Source: Dongibacter bovis
GTDB lineage: Bacteria > Bacillota > Negativicutes > Selenomonadales > Selenomonadaceae
Direction: 5' to 3'
Length of the DNA: 38,841 bases
Assembly: GCA_902763085.1 (NCBI GenBank)
Contig: CACWQW010000007.1
Coordinates: 1-38,841, forward strand
This document shows, one piece after another, positions 14,983 to 23,242 of the stretch (position 1 is the stretch's first letter; every line of letters begins with the position of its first letter). A model generated the notes under the pieces. That model was given only the letters and a program-made list of their open reading frames with translations. It did no database searches and was not told where the DNA came from. Both the position numbers and the translations under genes were made by a program.

Positions 14983-15768
14983 TTATCGATTCACCAAAGC
15001 CACCGGAGAGAGCACCATCGCTCCCTGCCGATTCCTGAAGATATCCGCGCGCACGCCGAAGACGTCGGCGAGCGTCTTGACGGTCATGAGTTCCTTCGGA
15101 TTTCCCTGGCCGTAGAGGCGATGCGCTTTCAGGATGACGAGTTCATCCGCATATTGCAGCGCATGGTTGATGTCATGCAGTACCATGATGACGGTCATCG
15201 CCTGATCCCGATTGATTTCCGTAATGATATTCATGACCTCGAGTTGATGGGCGATGTCGAGGTACGTCGTCGGCTCATCGAGCAGAAGGATGGCAGGCTG
15301 CTGCGCGAGTGCCATGGCAAGGAAGGCCCGTTGACGTTCGCCGCCAGAGAGCGTCGCGATCTGACGCTCTGCGTACGCTTCAAGGTGTGTTGCCTCCATC
15401 GCCCAGGCGATCGCTTCTCTGTCCGCTCGCACATCTTCTGTTCCCAAGATGCCGTGATAGGGAAACCGACCGTATTCCACGAGCTGCCGGACCGTTGTAT
15501 CCGGCGGTGCCGTCATCCCTTGTGGCAAGATGGCGATCCGCCGCGCCAAGGCCTTGCGCGAGAAACCGGTAATCCGCTGGCCGTCGAGGAAGACCTCTCC
15601 CTCTGTCGGGCGCTGGATTCCGGCGAGCGTCCGCAGGAGCGTCGATTTCCCTACGCCGTTCGGACCGATGATGGCCGTGCGCTTTCTTTCGGTAAATGAG
15701 AGCGTAACATCCTGCAGGATGGTCTTCCCCGCAATCGCGACAGAAAGATTTTCTACAGACAGCCCCAT
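14983..15768 (-). CDS. FecCD-type ABC importer, ATP-binding protein
   Basis: The protein has 261 residues. Walker A GPNGVGKST (about 34-42), Q-loop LPQGMTAP, signature LSGGERQRAFLAMALAQQP and Walker B ILLLDEPTTYLD are all intact, followed by the switch histidine in VLHDINHAL. Sequence features place it with FecE/FhuC/BtuD ATPases that drive uptake of iron chelates, haem or cobalamin. The ATG lies one base after the permease stop (TGATATG) with GGGAG upstream. It is the last gene of the cbiL operon. Confidence 0.92.
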   Translation of the reverse strand: MGLSVENLSVAIAGKTILQDVTLSFTERKRTAIIGPNGVGKSTLLRTLAGIQRPTEGEVFLDGQRITGFSRKALARRIAILPQGMTAPPDTTVRQLVEYGRFPYHGILGTEDVRADREAIAWAMEATHLEAYAERQIATLSGGERQRAFLAMALAQQPAILLLDEPTTYLDIAHQLEVMNIITEINRDQAMTVIMVLHDINHALQYADELVILKAHRLYGQGNPKELMTVKTLADVFGVRADIFRNRQGAMVLSPVALVNR

Positions 15769-15769
15769 A

Positions 15770-16753
15770 TCATAACTCCCTTCTGAGCAGAAAGAGGAAG
15801 AACGGCGCTCCGAGGACTGCCATGAGGATGCCGACGGGAAGCTCGACAGGTGCAAACGCGAGCCGCGCTACCGTGTCACTGGCGGTGAGGACGGCTGCGC
15901 CCAGCAGAGCCGCACCGGGGAGCAAGTAGCGATAATCCGTTCCGAGCAAAAGCCGTGCGGCATGCGGCACGATGAGCCCGACAAATCCCAACAGCCCAAC
16001 GACGGAAACGGCACTCGCGGCGAGCAGCGCTGCGACGGCTGTCATCAAGATCCGCGCGCGTTCGACGTGAAGCCCGAGTCCTTTCGCGACTTCATCGCCG
16101 AGCTGCAAGATATTGAGGGAGCGCGCGCCGAGAAAGGCGAGCAGCGTGCCGCCGAGCGCATAGGGCCAGAGCATGGCAACATGCGGCCAACTGCGCGCGG
16201 AGAGTCCGCCGACCATCCACATGAGCGCGCTGTGCACCCGATCGCTGTAGAGGATCATGAGTGCCGAGATGCCAGCCCCGAGAAACGCAGAGACGGCAAC
16301 GCCGGCGAGGATGATGCGCACGGGCCGTATGCCGTTCTTCCACGCGAGCAGGTAGATGAGCACCGCCGCTCCCATCGCGCCGACGAACGCAGCTGGCGTA
16401 ACAAGCGCACCGTATTCCGGGAGCAGCAGCAAGACGAGGATGCCTGCGAGCCCTGCCCCCGAGGAAATGCCGATGATATGCGGGTCGGCGAGCGGATTCT
16501 TCATGACGGCCTGCAAGATGGCACCGGAAAGTGAAAGATTCACGCCTACAAGCAGTGCCACCAACGTCCTCGGCAAGCGGATATTCATGAGGATCTGCGC
16601 ATGGGTCCCGCGCTCGCCAGTCATGGCCGAGAGGATTTCGGAAAGCGGGATGTTCACTGCCCCCATCATGATGCTCACAATGGCTGCTGCACATGCCAAA
16701 ACGGCAAATATGCACAAAAAGCATATTTGCCGCTGCTTTTGATGGACGCTCAT
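15770..16753 (-). CDS. FecCD-type ABC importer, permease
   Basis: The protein has 327 residues and about ten membrane segments. Family motifs are IRLPRTLVALLVGVNLSLSGAILQAVMKNPLADPHIIGISSGAGL near residues 58-103 (cited as landmarks RLPRT, GAILQ and NPLADP), the GEVAKGLGLHVERAR-like coupling loop (LGDEVAKGLGL) and GFVGLIVPHAARLLLG. It forms the homodimeric channel of a BtuC/FhuB-type importer. The ATG overlaps the stop of the binding-protein gene by four bases (ATGA). Confidence 0.93.
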   Translation of the reverse strand: MSVHQKQRQICFLCIFAVLACAAAIVSIMMGAVNIPLSEILSAMTGERGTHAQILMNIRLPRTLVALLVGVNLSLSGAILQAVMKNPLADPHIIGISSGAGLAGILVLLLLPEYGALVTPAAFVGAMGAAVLIYLLAWKNGIRPVRIILAGVAVSAFLGAGISALMILYSDRVHSALMWMVGGLSARSWPHVAMLWPYALGGTLLAFLGARSLNILQLGDEVAKGLGLHVERARILMTAVAALLAASAVSVVGLLGFVGLIVPHAARLLLGTDYRYLLPGAALLGAAVLTASDTVARLAFAPVELPVGILMAVLGAPFFLFLLRREL

Positions 16754-17697
16754 CGGAAAACCTCAGGATAGACAAGCTTCGCCATGTATTCGACCGCCTC
16801 CGGATAATGGATGCCGGGGCTCAGCAGGAACAGGTCCTGCGGCAGATAGTAAAGCTGCTTCTTCTGCACAGCAGGCAGCGTCTGCCACGCCGGATTCTCT
16901 GCGATGGTCTGCTCCATGTTGGCCTTGATTTCCTCGATCTTGCCCATGCTCGTGACAAAGATGATTTCGGGATTCTTCTCCACCAGCGTTTCCAAGCTAT
17001 ACGGCGCCGCATCCGGATTCTTGGCCAGAGGCGTCTCACCAGCTGCTACATTCTCCCAGCCCAGCATCTTGGCCGTGGAGCCGGCAATACTGCCATCGAG
17101 TTGCACCGTAAGCCCCTGGTTCGTGCTGTGGAGGATGGCTACGCGATGCTTTTCCTTCGGGAGCTTCTCCAAGATCGCATCGATCTTGCCGTCCATCCGC
17201 TTGATGAGCGCGTCGCCCTGATCCTTCTCCCCCGTCACCGTAGCGAACATCTGTACCATATGCTTGACGTCTTCATAGCTCTTGCTTTCGACGACGATGG
17301 TCTTGATGCCGCTTGCTTCCAGAGTATCGACGAGCTTCTCGTTCATGCCTTTGTTGACGATGACCAGATCAGGCTCGCACGCCAAGACCTTTTCTACATC
17401 GATCTGATATACTTTCCCGACAGAGGCTTTATCCTTCGCGAAATCCGGCATCTGCGTCTTGGAATCCGGGCGCCCGACGACATCCCCTCCGACCTCATGC
17501 AGAGGCTCGAGGAAGGACGCCGAGGTCACGACGATCCGTTCCGGCTTTTTCTCGAGGACAACACTGCGTCCCATATCGTCCTCGATGGTCGCAAACGACT
17601 GCGCGGATGAAGGCGACGCCTTCTCGTCCTGTGTACCACATCCAGCGAATGCCAAAAGCATTGCGCCTAATATAATCCCGATAAGAATCCTCTTCAT
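16750..17697 (-). CDS. ABC importer substrate-binding lipoprotein
   Basis: The protein has 315 residues. It has a lipoprotein signal (MKRILIGIILGAMLLAFAGC, with the lipobox LAFAGC and Cys20 as anchor), then a class III (BtuF/FhuD-like) binding-protein fold: DDMGRSVVLEKKPERIVV, KVLACEPDLVIV, and a long backbone helix at about 160-180. It captures the substrate outside the membrane. The ligand cannot be read from sequence. Co-transcription with cbiL (16-base gap) suggests a corrinoid or cobalt/iron complex, but FecBCD relatives of haem uptake look similar. Confidence 0.9.
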   Translation of the reverse strand: MKRILIGIILGAMLLAFAGCGTQDEKASPSSAQSFATIEDDMGRSVVLEKKPERIVVTSASFLEPLHEVGGDVVGRPDSKTQMPDFAKDKASVGKVYQIDVEKVLACEPDLVIVNKGMNEKLVDTLEASGIKTIVVESKSYEDVKHMVQMFATVTGEKDQGDALIKRMDGKIDAILEKLPKEKHRVAILHSTNQGLTVQLDGSIAGSTAKMLGWENVAAGETPLAKNPDAAPYSLETLVEKNPEIIFVTSMGKIEEIKANMEQTIAENPAWQTLPAVQKKQLYYLPQDLFLLSPGIHYPEAVEYMAKLVYPEVFR

Positions 17698-17713
17698 GCT
17701 GGTATTCTCCCCC

Positions 17714-18415
17714 TCACTTCCGACGGGTCAAAATCGTGGAAAGATAGTTCAGTGGCTCCCCTTTGTGCGCTGAAATGTCCGTGACGATGCGTTCCTCCGG
17801 CAGGCCGGCGCGGCTGACGAGGACCGCCTGCTGCGCAAGACCATGCGCCTCGAGGAGTGAGATCACTTCGTCGGCATTCTTATACACCTTCATGAGGACG
17901 GCATTGTCAGATGCCGCCAGTGCCCTCTCGATCTTCTCCTGCGGCGCAGTTGCCGGGATGATGGAGAGGACTTCATCCCCCTCGACGATCGGGTAGCCGA
18001 CGCGGCTGCCGATGGCGGCAAACGCCGGGATGCCTGGAATGGTCTTCACGTCAACATCCGATTCCGCAGCAAGCAGCCGATAGACATAGATATACGTACT
18101 GTAGAACATGGGATCGCCTAGGGTGAGGAACGCGACATTCTTCCCCGCTCGCAGGAGCGCCAGGATTTCCTCCTTATTCTCTTTCCAGGCGGAAGCGTCC
18201 TTCTCAAACCCTTTGACCATGGGGAATACCTGATAGACGATCTCGATATCTTCTTTGAGATACGGCCGTGCGATGCCGAGCGCTACACTGCCCTCTTTCT
18301 TCTCTGTCTTTGGTGCGATCAGCACATCAGCTGCCTTGATGGCATGGATGGCCTTGACCGTCAAGAGTTCCGGATCGCCTGGGCCCACACCGATTCCGTA
18401 AAATGTACCGTTCAT
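17714..18415 (-). CDS. cbiL: Precorrin-2/cobalt-factor II C20-methyltransferase
   Basis: The protein has 233 residues. It begins MNGTFYGIGVGPGDPELLTVKAI, the tetrapyrrole methylase signature, followed by LTLGDPMFYSTYIYVYRLL and GIPAFAAIGSRVGYPI. The length and the PMFYSTY motif fit CbiL/CobI, which adds the C20 methyl group in corrin ring synthesis using SAM. It is the first gene of an operon with a FecBCD-type importer. No other cobalamin biosynthesis gene is in the window, so it is apart from any main cob/cbi cluster. Confidence 0.9.
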   Translation of the reverse strand: MNGTFYGIGVGPGDPELLTVKAIHAIKAADVLIAPKTEKKEGSVALGIARPYLKEDIEIVYQVFPMVKGFEKDASAWKENKEEILALLRAGKNVAFLTLGDPMFYSTYIYVYRLLAAESDVDVKTIPGIPAFAAIGSRVGYPIVEGDEVLSIIPATAPQEKIERALAASDNAVLMKVYKNADEVISLLEAHGLAQQAVLVSRAGLPEERIVTDISAHKGEPLNYLSTILTRRK

Positions 18416-18431
18416 TTCAACCTCCGCGTAG

Positions 18432-18459
18432 ATGCATTCAAATGATAACTTCTATGCAT
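18432..18459 (-). other. Inverted ATGCAT pair in the cbiL leader
   Basis: ATGCAT occurs at both ends of a 28-base stretch between the predicted transcription start and the cbiL start codon, so the arms can pair. The stretch is too small for a cobalamin riboswitch. It may be an operator or a simple hairpin. Confidence 0.35.
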
Positions 18460-18470
18460 TATTCAGACCT

Positions 18471-18499
18471 ATCTTACAACGGAATATTTTCAGTGTCAA
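18471..18499 (-). promoter_or_regulatory. cbiL-ABC operon promoter
   Basis: On the minus strand a consensus TTGACA (18494-18499) and TAAGAT (18471-18476) are 17 bases apart. The same pair of hexamers with the same spacing stands before pckA. The transcript start would be at about 18464. Confidence 0.7.
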
Positions 18500-18554
18500 C
18501 CGCGTGCACGGCAAACCATTCTGGAAATTTTCCATCGGGAAATTTCCCATATGC

Positions 18555-19244
18555 TCACCCTTGAAACCGATAGCCTGCGCCCCAAACCGTCTCGACGTAG
18601 ATCGGCTTTGAGGGCTGCGGCTCGATCTTCTCGCGCAGGCGATTCACGTGAACACGCACCGTCGCCACATCTCCCATGGCATCCATACCCCAGACATGCT
18701 CAAAGAGCTGCTCCATGCTGAAAACGATGCCCCGATGTTCTGCGAGGAAGCAGAGTAGCTCGAACTCCTTATGCGTGAGCAAGATCTCCTCTCCGCCGCG
18801 AAAGACGCGATGCTCCGCCGGGAAGATCTCGAGGAGGCCGAAGCGCAGGGAACGCTCCGCTTCCTTCCTTTTCCCCGTCAGGCACGCATAGCGCGCAAGA
18901 TGTGCCTTGACACGGGCCACGAATTCCATAGGGCTGAACGGCTTGACGATGTAGTCGTCCGCTCCGAGCCCAAATCCCTGCACCTTGTCGGCATCCTCGC
19001 GTTTCGCCGTCACCATGAGGATGGGGATGTCCTTCTTCTCGCGCACGGCTTTGCAAATCGCATAGCCATCGACGAACGGCAGCATGAGATCGAGCATGAG
19101 CAGGTCGAAGGATGTCGACAGAGCGAGATCTCTCCCCTTGCGCCCGTCAGCGACGCAGGTGACCTCAAAACCATCTGCTTCCAAATAGTCGCGCTCCAAT
19201 TCACTGATGGCAGAGTCATCTTCCACGATCAGGATCTTCTTCAT
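18555..19244 (-). CDS. OmpR-family response regulator
   Basis: The protein has 229 residues. The receiver domain has the acidic pocket EDD (8-10), phospho-acceptor Asp52 (MLDLMLPFVDG), Thr in VTAKRED and Lys in IVKPFSPMEF. A winged-helix DNA-binding domain follows (LTHKEFELLCFLAEH, VRVHVNRLREKIE, ETVWGAGYRFQG). GGGAGG upstream favours ATG at 19244 over GTG at 19250. The ATG overlaps the kinase stop (ATGA). Target genes are unknown. Confidence 0.95.
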   Translation of the reverse strand: MKKILIVEDDSAISELERDYLEADGFEVTCVADGRKGRDLALSTSFDLLMLDLMLPFVDGYAICKAVREKKDIPILMVTAKREDADKVQGFGLGADDYIVKPFSPMEFVARVKAHLARYACLTGKRKEAERSLRFGLLEIFPAEHRVFRGGEEILLTHKEFELLCFLAEHRGIVFSMEQLFEHVWGMDAMGDVATVRVHVNRLREKIEPQPSKPIYVETVWGAGYRFQG

Positions 19245-20746
19245 GAGCACGCACCTCCCATCTCTTCTTTCGTCCAGGGCAGGAAGATCTTGACGGTCAG
19301 GCCGCCGCCCATCGTCTCTTCCGCCCAGATCCGCCCGCCGAAGCCGTGGATAATGCGATGGGCGATGGCGAGCCCGAGCCCGCTGCCTTTCTCCGTATGG
19401 CTGCGTGCCTTGTCCGCACGGTAAAACGACTCGAAGAGGCGCGGCAATTCCTCCGTCGGTACGCCTTTCCCATGATCCGCCAACGCTACGAGCACGCCCG
19501 CGTCCTCTCCGCGCAAGGTGATATCGACGTAGGGCTCTGCACCTCCATACTTGCGACTGTTGCCCAGGATGTTCTCGATCACCCGCTGGAATTCCAGCGG
19601 ATCAATCAGTATCGCCCTTTTCGCTGCGCTGTCGTCATGCTGGAAGCGCAAGGTCATGCCCTGCTCCTCGTAGAGGGTGCCGCGCTCCGCCAGGAAATCA
19701 TCGAAATACGCTGCGGGGCGGACAGGGATGAAGGCGAAATCCACACGTCCCAGTTCCAGTTTGGAAAAGAGGAAAAGATTGGCGACGAGATGATCCATCA
19801 CCTTGGCGGCCGAGACGATCTGGGCGAGGTAATGGCGCCGCTTCTCCGTCGTGCGGGCCACACCTTCCAGGATGCCGCTCGCATATCCTTGGATGGCAGT
19901 GAGCGGTGTGGCGAGGTCGTGCGAGATTCCCGCGATCAATTCCTTGCGGCTGCGTTCATAGCGCTCGCGCTCTTCCCTCGCAGCCTTCAGTCCCTTTCGC
20001 ATCTCGTCGAAAGAACGACAAGTGGCACCAACCTCATCTTCCTGTACAGGTGACGCGACCGGCACGTCGTAATTCCCCTGTTCAATCGCAGCCGCACTGC
20101 GCCGCATGGCAGAGAGCGGTCCGAGCACCTGTCGGGAAAGGCTGCGCGCAAGATATGCACCGAGCAGCAGCGAGAGCAGAATACCACCGCCGAACACGAG
20201 GAAAAGGGTCGCCTTGACCGCACGCCGACGCATCTGCTGCTCGGACGTGAAAGGAAGCGCTTTATACGGGATATCCCCGGCCGCATAGATTGCCGCTTGA
20301 CGCTGCGACGAAACATAGACGAAGCCGATTCCATCATCGTCCCAAACGAGCGCCTGACGGTCGTCTCCCATCTTCTGGAGCGCCGCCTGCTTCACTTGCT
20401 CCGGCACGGCACCTGAAGTGCGGTAGAAATCTTCCCCATCCTGCTCAATCCAAGCCTGGACACCGTTGGCCTCCAGTAGGTCGCACTGTTCCTTGACCTC
20501 GTGCCAGTTGAACTTCTCATGGTCTGCCTCCTCGCGCAATCGATAGACTGCGTACTGGATGGATAGTGCTGCTCCCCTTGGCCAGAGCCGCAGAATATCT
20601 CCCTGCATCGTCCCTCCGTACAGATCGATTCCCGTCACCAGGAGCCATCCGAAGCCTCCGATGAGGAGTACGGGCAGCACTGTCAAGAGGAAACATGCTC
20701 CCATGAGTCGACGGCGCAAGGAAAGGTCCTGCCATCTCTTCGCCAT
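19241..20746 (-). CDS. Membrane sensor histidine kinase
   Basis: The protein has 501 residues. Two membrane segments (about 14-40 and 180-205) flank an extracytoplasmic sensor domain of about 140 residues of no recognised type. A HAMP linker follows (RSLSRQVLGPLSAMRRSAAAIEQGNYD), then the H box LIAGISHDLATPLTAIQGYAS, N box ENILGNSRKYGG, G1 DHGKGV, F box and G2 GSGLGLAI. The start is taken as ATG at 20746 because TGGAGG stands seven bases upstream; upstream in-frame ATGs would place the ribosome site inside the gene. It is cotranscribed with the regulator. The signal is unknown. Confidence 0.92.
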   Translation of the reverse strand: MAKRWQDLSLRRRLMGACFLLTVLPVLLIGGFGWLLVTGIDLYGGTMQGDILRLWPRGAALSIQYAVYRLREEADHEKFNWHEVKEQCDLLEANGVQAWIEQDGEDFYRTSGAVPEQVKQAALQKMGDDRQALVWDDDGIGFVYVSSQRQAAIYAAGDIPYKALPFTSEQQMRRRAVKATLFLVFGGGILLSLLLGAYLARSLSRQVLGPLSAMRRSAAAIEQGNYDVPVASPVQEDEVGATCRSFDEMRKGLKAAREERERYERSRKELIAGISHDLATPLTAIQGYASGILEGVARTTEKRRHYLAQIVSAAKVMDHLVANLFLFSKLELGRVDFAFIPVRPAAYFDDFLAERGTLYEEQGMTLRFQHDDSAAKRAILIDPLEFQRVIENILGNSRKYGGAEPYVDITLRGEDAGVLVALADHGKGVPTEELPRLFESFYRADKARSHTEKGSGLGLAIAHRIIHGFGGRIWAEETMGGGLTVKIFLPWTKEEMGGACS

Positions 20747-20863
20747 GCCCATGCCTCCAGACATTTTCTGATTCTACGATCCATCCTAGCAGACAAATGT
20801 AACAAAAGATGAACATCGTCCTGCCGCCGCAGGAATCATGTGCGACTCAGAGAGTCCAGCACC

Positions 20864-23227
20864 TCACTTCAGCGTGACGATCGTCGCTCCGGAACCGCCT
20901 TGCTCCAAGCTGGCAAAGGCAAAGTGACTGACACTCCGATGACGCTTGAGGTACTCGTGGATGCCCTTGCGCAAGGCGCCGGTCCCCTTGCCATGGATGA
21001 TGAGGATCTCCGTCAGGCCTGCCATCTGCGCGTCGTCGATGAATTTACCGACGACGACCTCGGCCTCGTTCACCATGAGTCCGCGAATGTCGATCTCGCG
21101 GCTGACTTGCGACGTTTTCCGTAAGAACCCTGCCGTGACGTTGCTCTTGGCCTTCGGTTGTTCCTCCGCCGCATGGCTCAGGAAACGACAGCTCGACGCC
21201 TTTTGCGTCGTGCGCAGGCTCCCAAGTTGCACGGTAACGTCTTTCCCGGAAATCTCAAGCACGGTACCCTTCTGATCGAGCTTCGGGAGATAGACCGTAT
21301 CTCCGACAGCGAGCTTCTTGGCATCGACTTTCTTGCCGAGATGCTTCTGCCCCATGATCCCGGGGCGTGCCGCGCTGGAGGCTTCCTCCAGGCGCTTGCG
21401 CGCCTCCTGGATGGCTTGCTGGCGCGCATGGATGCCCTGGTCGTCGTACTGCCTCTTCAGGGAATCGATGATCTCTTCCGCCTCGCGCCGTGTGCGCCGC
21501 ACGAGCGCCGCACTCTGCTCCCGCGCCTTGCGGATAAACTCCCCTTTCTTCTTCGAGAGTTCCTCTTTCGCCGCTTCGACCTTGTGCTCGAGGCGCGTTA
21601 CTCGCTGCTGCCGCTCCAAAAGCTCGGCATTCTGCTGCTCGTAAAGGAATTTCTCCCGCTCCAGCGCATTTACCACATGCTCAAACTGGGCATGATCTTC
21701 CTTGACGAGCTGCTGTGCACGCAGGATGATCGACTCTGAGAGGCCGAGCCGCCGGCTGATGGCAAAGGCATTGCTCGCACCGGGAATGCCGATGAGCAGG
21801 CGATAGGTCGGCCGCAGGCTCTTGACATCGAATTCGACGCAGGCGTTCTCGATTCCCTCGCGTGTGTAGGCGAACGTCTTGAGCTCAGAATAATGCGTTG
21901 TCGCGACAGTCGATGCCTTGACAGCGAGCAATCGCTCCAAGATCGCCATCGCGAGCGCTGCGCCTTCCTCCGGGTCTGTCCCCGCACCCAGCTCATCGAC
22001 AAGGACAAGATCCTCGGCCTCTACCTTGCTGAGGATGGAAACCATATGGGTCATATGTGCGGAAAACGTCGACAGACTCTGCTCGATGCTCTGCTCATCG
22101 CCGATATCCGCATAAATCGCCTGATACACGGGCAGCGTGGAATCGGGCGCCGTCGGCAGAAAACAGCCGCTCTGCGCCATGAGGACGAGCAAGCCGAACG
22201 TCTTCATGCTGACGGTCTTACCGCCGGTATTCGGACCGGTGATGAGCAGCATCGTATACGCTCCACCGAGCTCCAGGTCGATGGGGACGACGCGGTCGCG
22301 CGGGATGAGCGGATGACGTGCCTGCCGCAGGCAGGCACGTCGCTCCCGGTTCAAGGATGGCTGCTCTGCCTCCATGTCCTCGGCGAGCTTGGCCTTCGCA
22401 AAGGTGAAATCAAACGAAGCGAGGAGATCGAGGTTCTCCTGCAGGCTTTCCTGGGCGCTGCCGATCTGCCTAGAGACATCGCGAAGGAGGCGCTCCACCT
22501 CATGATGCTCTGAAAGCGTGAGCTGTTTCACATCATTGTTGAGCTCGACGATCGCCATCGGCTCAATGAAGAGCGTCGCGCCTGTCGCCGATTGATCGTG
22601 TACGATGCCTGGGAAAAAGCGGCGGTATTCCGCCTTGACGGGAATGACATAGCGCTCGTCGCGCAGCGTCACGATGGCGTCCTGGAAATATTTCTGGTTT
22701 TCCGGCGCGCGCAGCGCTGCGCCGATGCGTTCCTTGATGCGGCTTTGCGTCGAGCGGATCTCCCTGCGGATCCGCTGAAGCTCCACACTGGCATCGTCGC
22801 GCAAGTTTCCATGTTCATCGACAGTCTGATCCAATCGACGTTCGAGCTGCCCGAGGATCTCGATACCCCGTGCCCACTCTTTAAGAGTGGGCGCCTCGAT
22901 GTCGAGCGTCTTGAAGAACTCTTTTACATTGCGCATCGCATAGAGGGTGCTCCGGATATCGACGAGTTCCTCCAGCGTGAGGACCGCCCCCATATGGATC
23001 TTACGAAGCAGCGGACGCAAGTCATGAATTCCGCCGAGCGGCGGTGACGTCATGGCCTGGATGCGGACGGCCTCCGCTGTCTCCTCCTGCCACTTCTCCA
23101 CCTCGTCGAACTCCGTGCTCGGCACGAGCGCGCGTGCACGTTCCTTGCCCAGGGAAGAGCCGGCACGCTCGGCGAGCATTTCCCGAATCCTCTCATACTC
23201 AAGTACCTTATATACTTCTTTTTCCAT
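20864..23227 (-). CDS. mutS2: MutS2 ATPase/Smr-domain protein
   Basis: The protein has 787 residues. MutS-type core and lever regions come first, then Walker A GPNTGGKT (331-338) and Walker B LVLVDELGAGTDPEE, a long coiled coil (about 510-620), and the C-terminal Smr nuclease domain from about residue 715 (REIDIRGLMVNEAEVVV, IIHGKGTGALRKGIHEYL). It lacks the mismatch-recognition domain of MutS. Known roles are suppression of recombination and, in Bacillus, splitting of collided ribosomes. It is 15 bases after the U32 gene stop and probably in its operon. Confidence 0.96.
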   Translation of the reverse strand: MEKEVYKVLEYERIREMLAERAGSSLGKERARALVPSTEFDEVEKWQEETAEAVRIQAMTSPPLGGIHDLRPLLRKIHMGAVLTLEELVDIRSTLYAMRNVKEFFKTLDIEAPTLKEWARGIEILGQLERRLDQTVDEHGNLRDDASVELQRIRREIRSTQSRIKERIGAALRAPENQKYFQDAIVTLRDERYVIPVKAEYRRFFPGIVHDQSATGATLFIEPMAIVELNNDVKQLTLSEHHEVERLLRDVSRQIGSAQESLQENLDLLASFDFTFAKAKLAEDMEAEQPSLNRERRACLRQARHPLIPRDRVVPIDLELGGAYTMLLITGPNTGGKTVSMKTFGLLVLMAQSGCFLPTAPDSTLPVYQAIYADIGDEQSIEQSLSTFSAHMTHMVSILSKVEAEDLVLVDELGAGTDPEEGAALAMAILERLLAVKASTVATTHYSELKTFAYTREGIENACVEFDVKSLRPTYRLLIGIPGASNAFAISRRLGLSESIILRAQQLVKEDHAQFEHVVNALEREKFLYEQQNAELLERQQRVTRLEHKVEAAKEELSKKKGEFIRKAREQSAALVRRTRREAEEIIDSLKRQYDDQGIHARQQAIQEARKRLEEASSAARPGIMGQKHLGKKVDAKKLAVGDTVYLPKLDQKGTVLEISGKDVTVQLGSLRTTQKASSCRFLSHAAEEQPKAKSNVTAGFLRKTSQVSREIDIRGLMVNEAEVVVGKFIDDAQMAGLTEILIIHGKGTGALRKGIHEYLKRHRSVSHFAFASLEQGGSGATIVTLK

Positions 23228-23242
23228 GAATATAACAATCCT

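Noticed and set aside
18416..18554. Cobalamin riboswitch ahead of cbiL
   Set aside because: The gap is only 139 bases, the promoter uses part of it, and no B12-box-like conserved core is visible.
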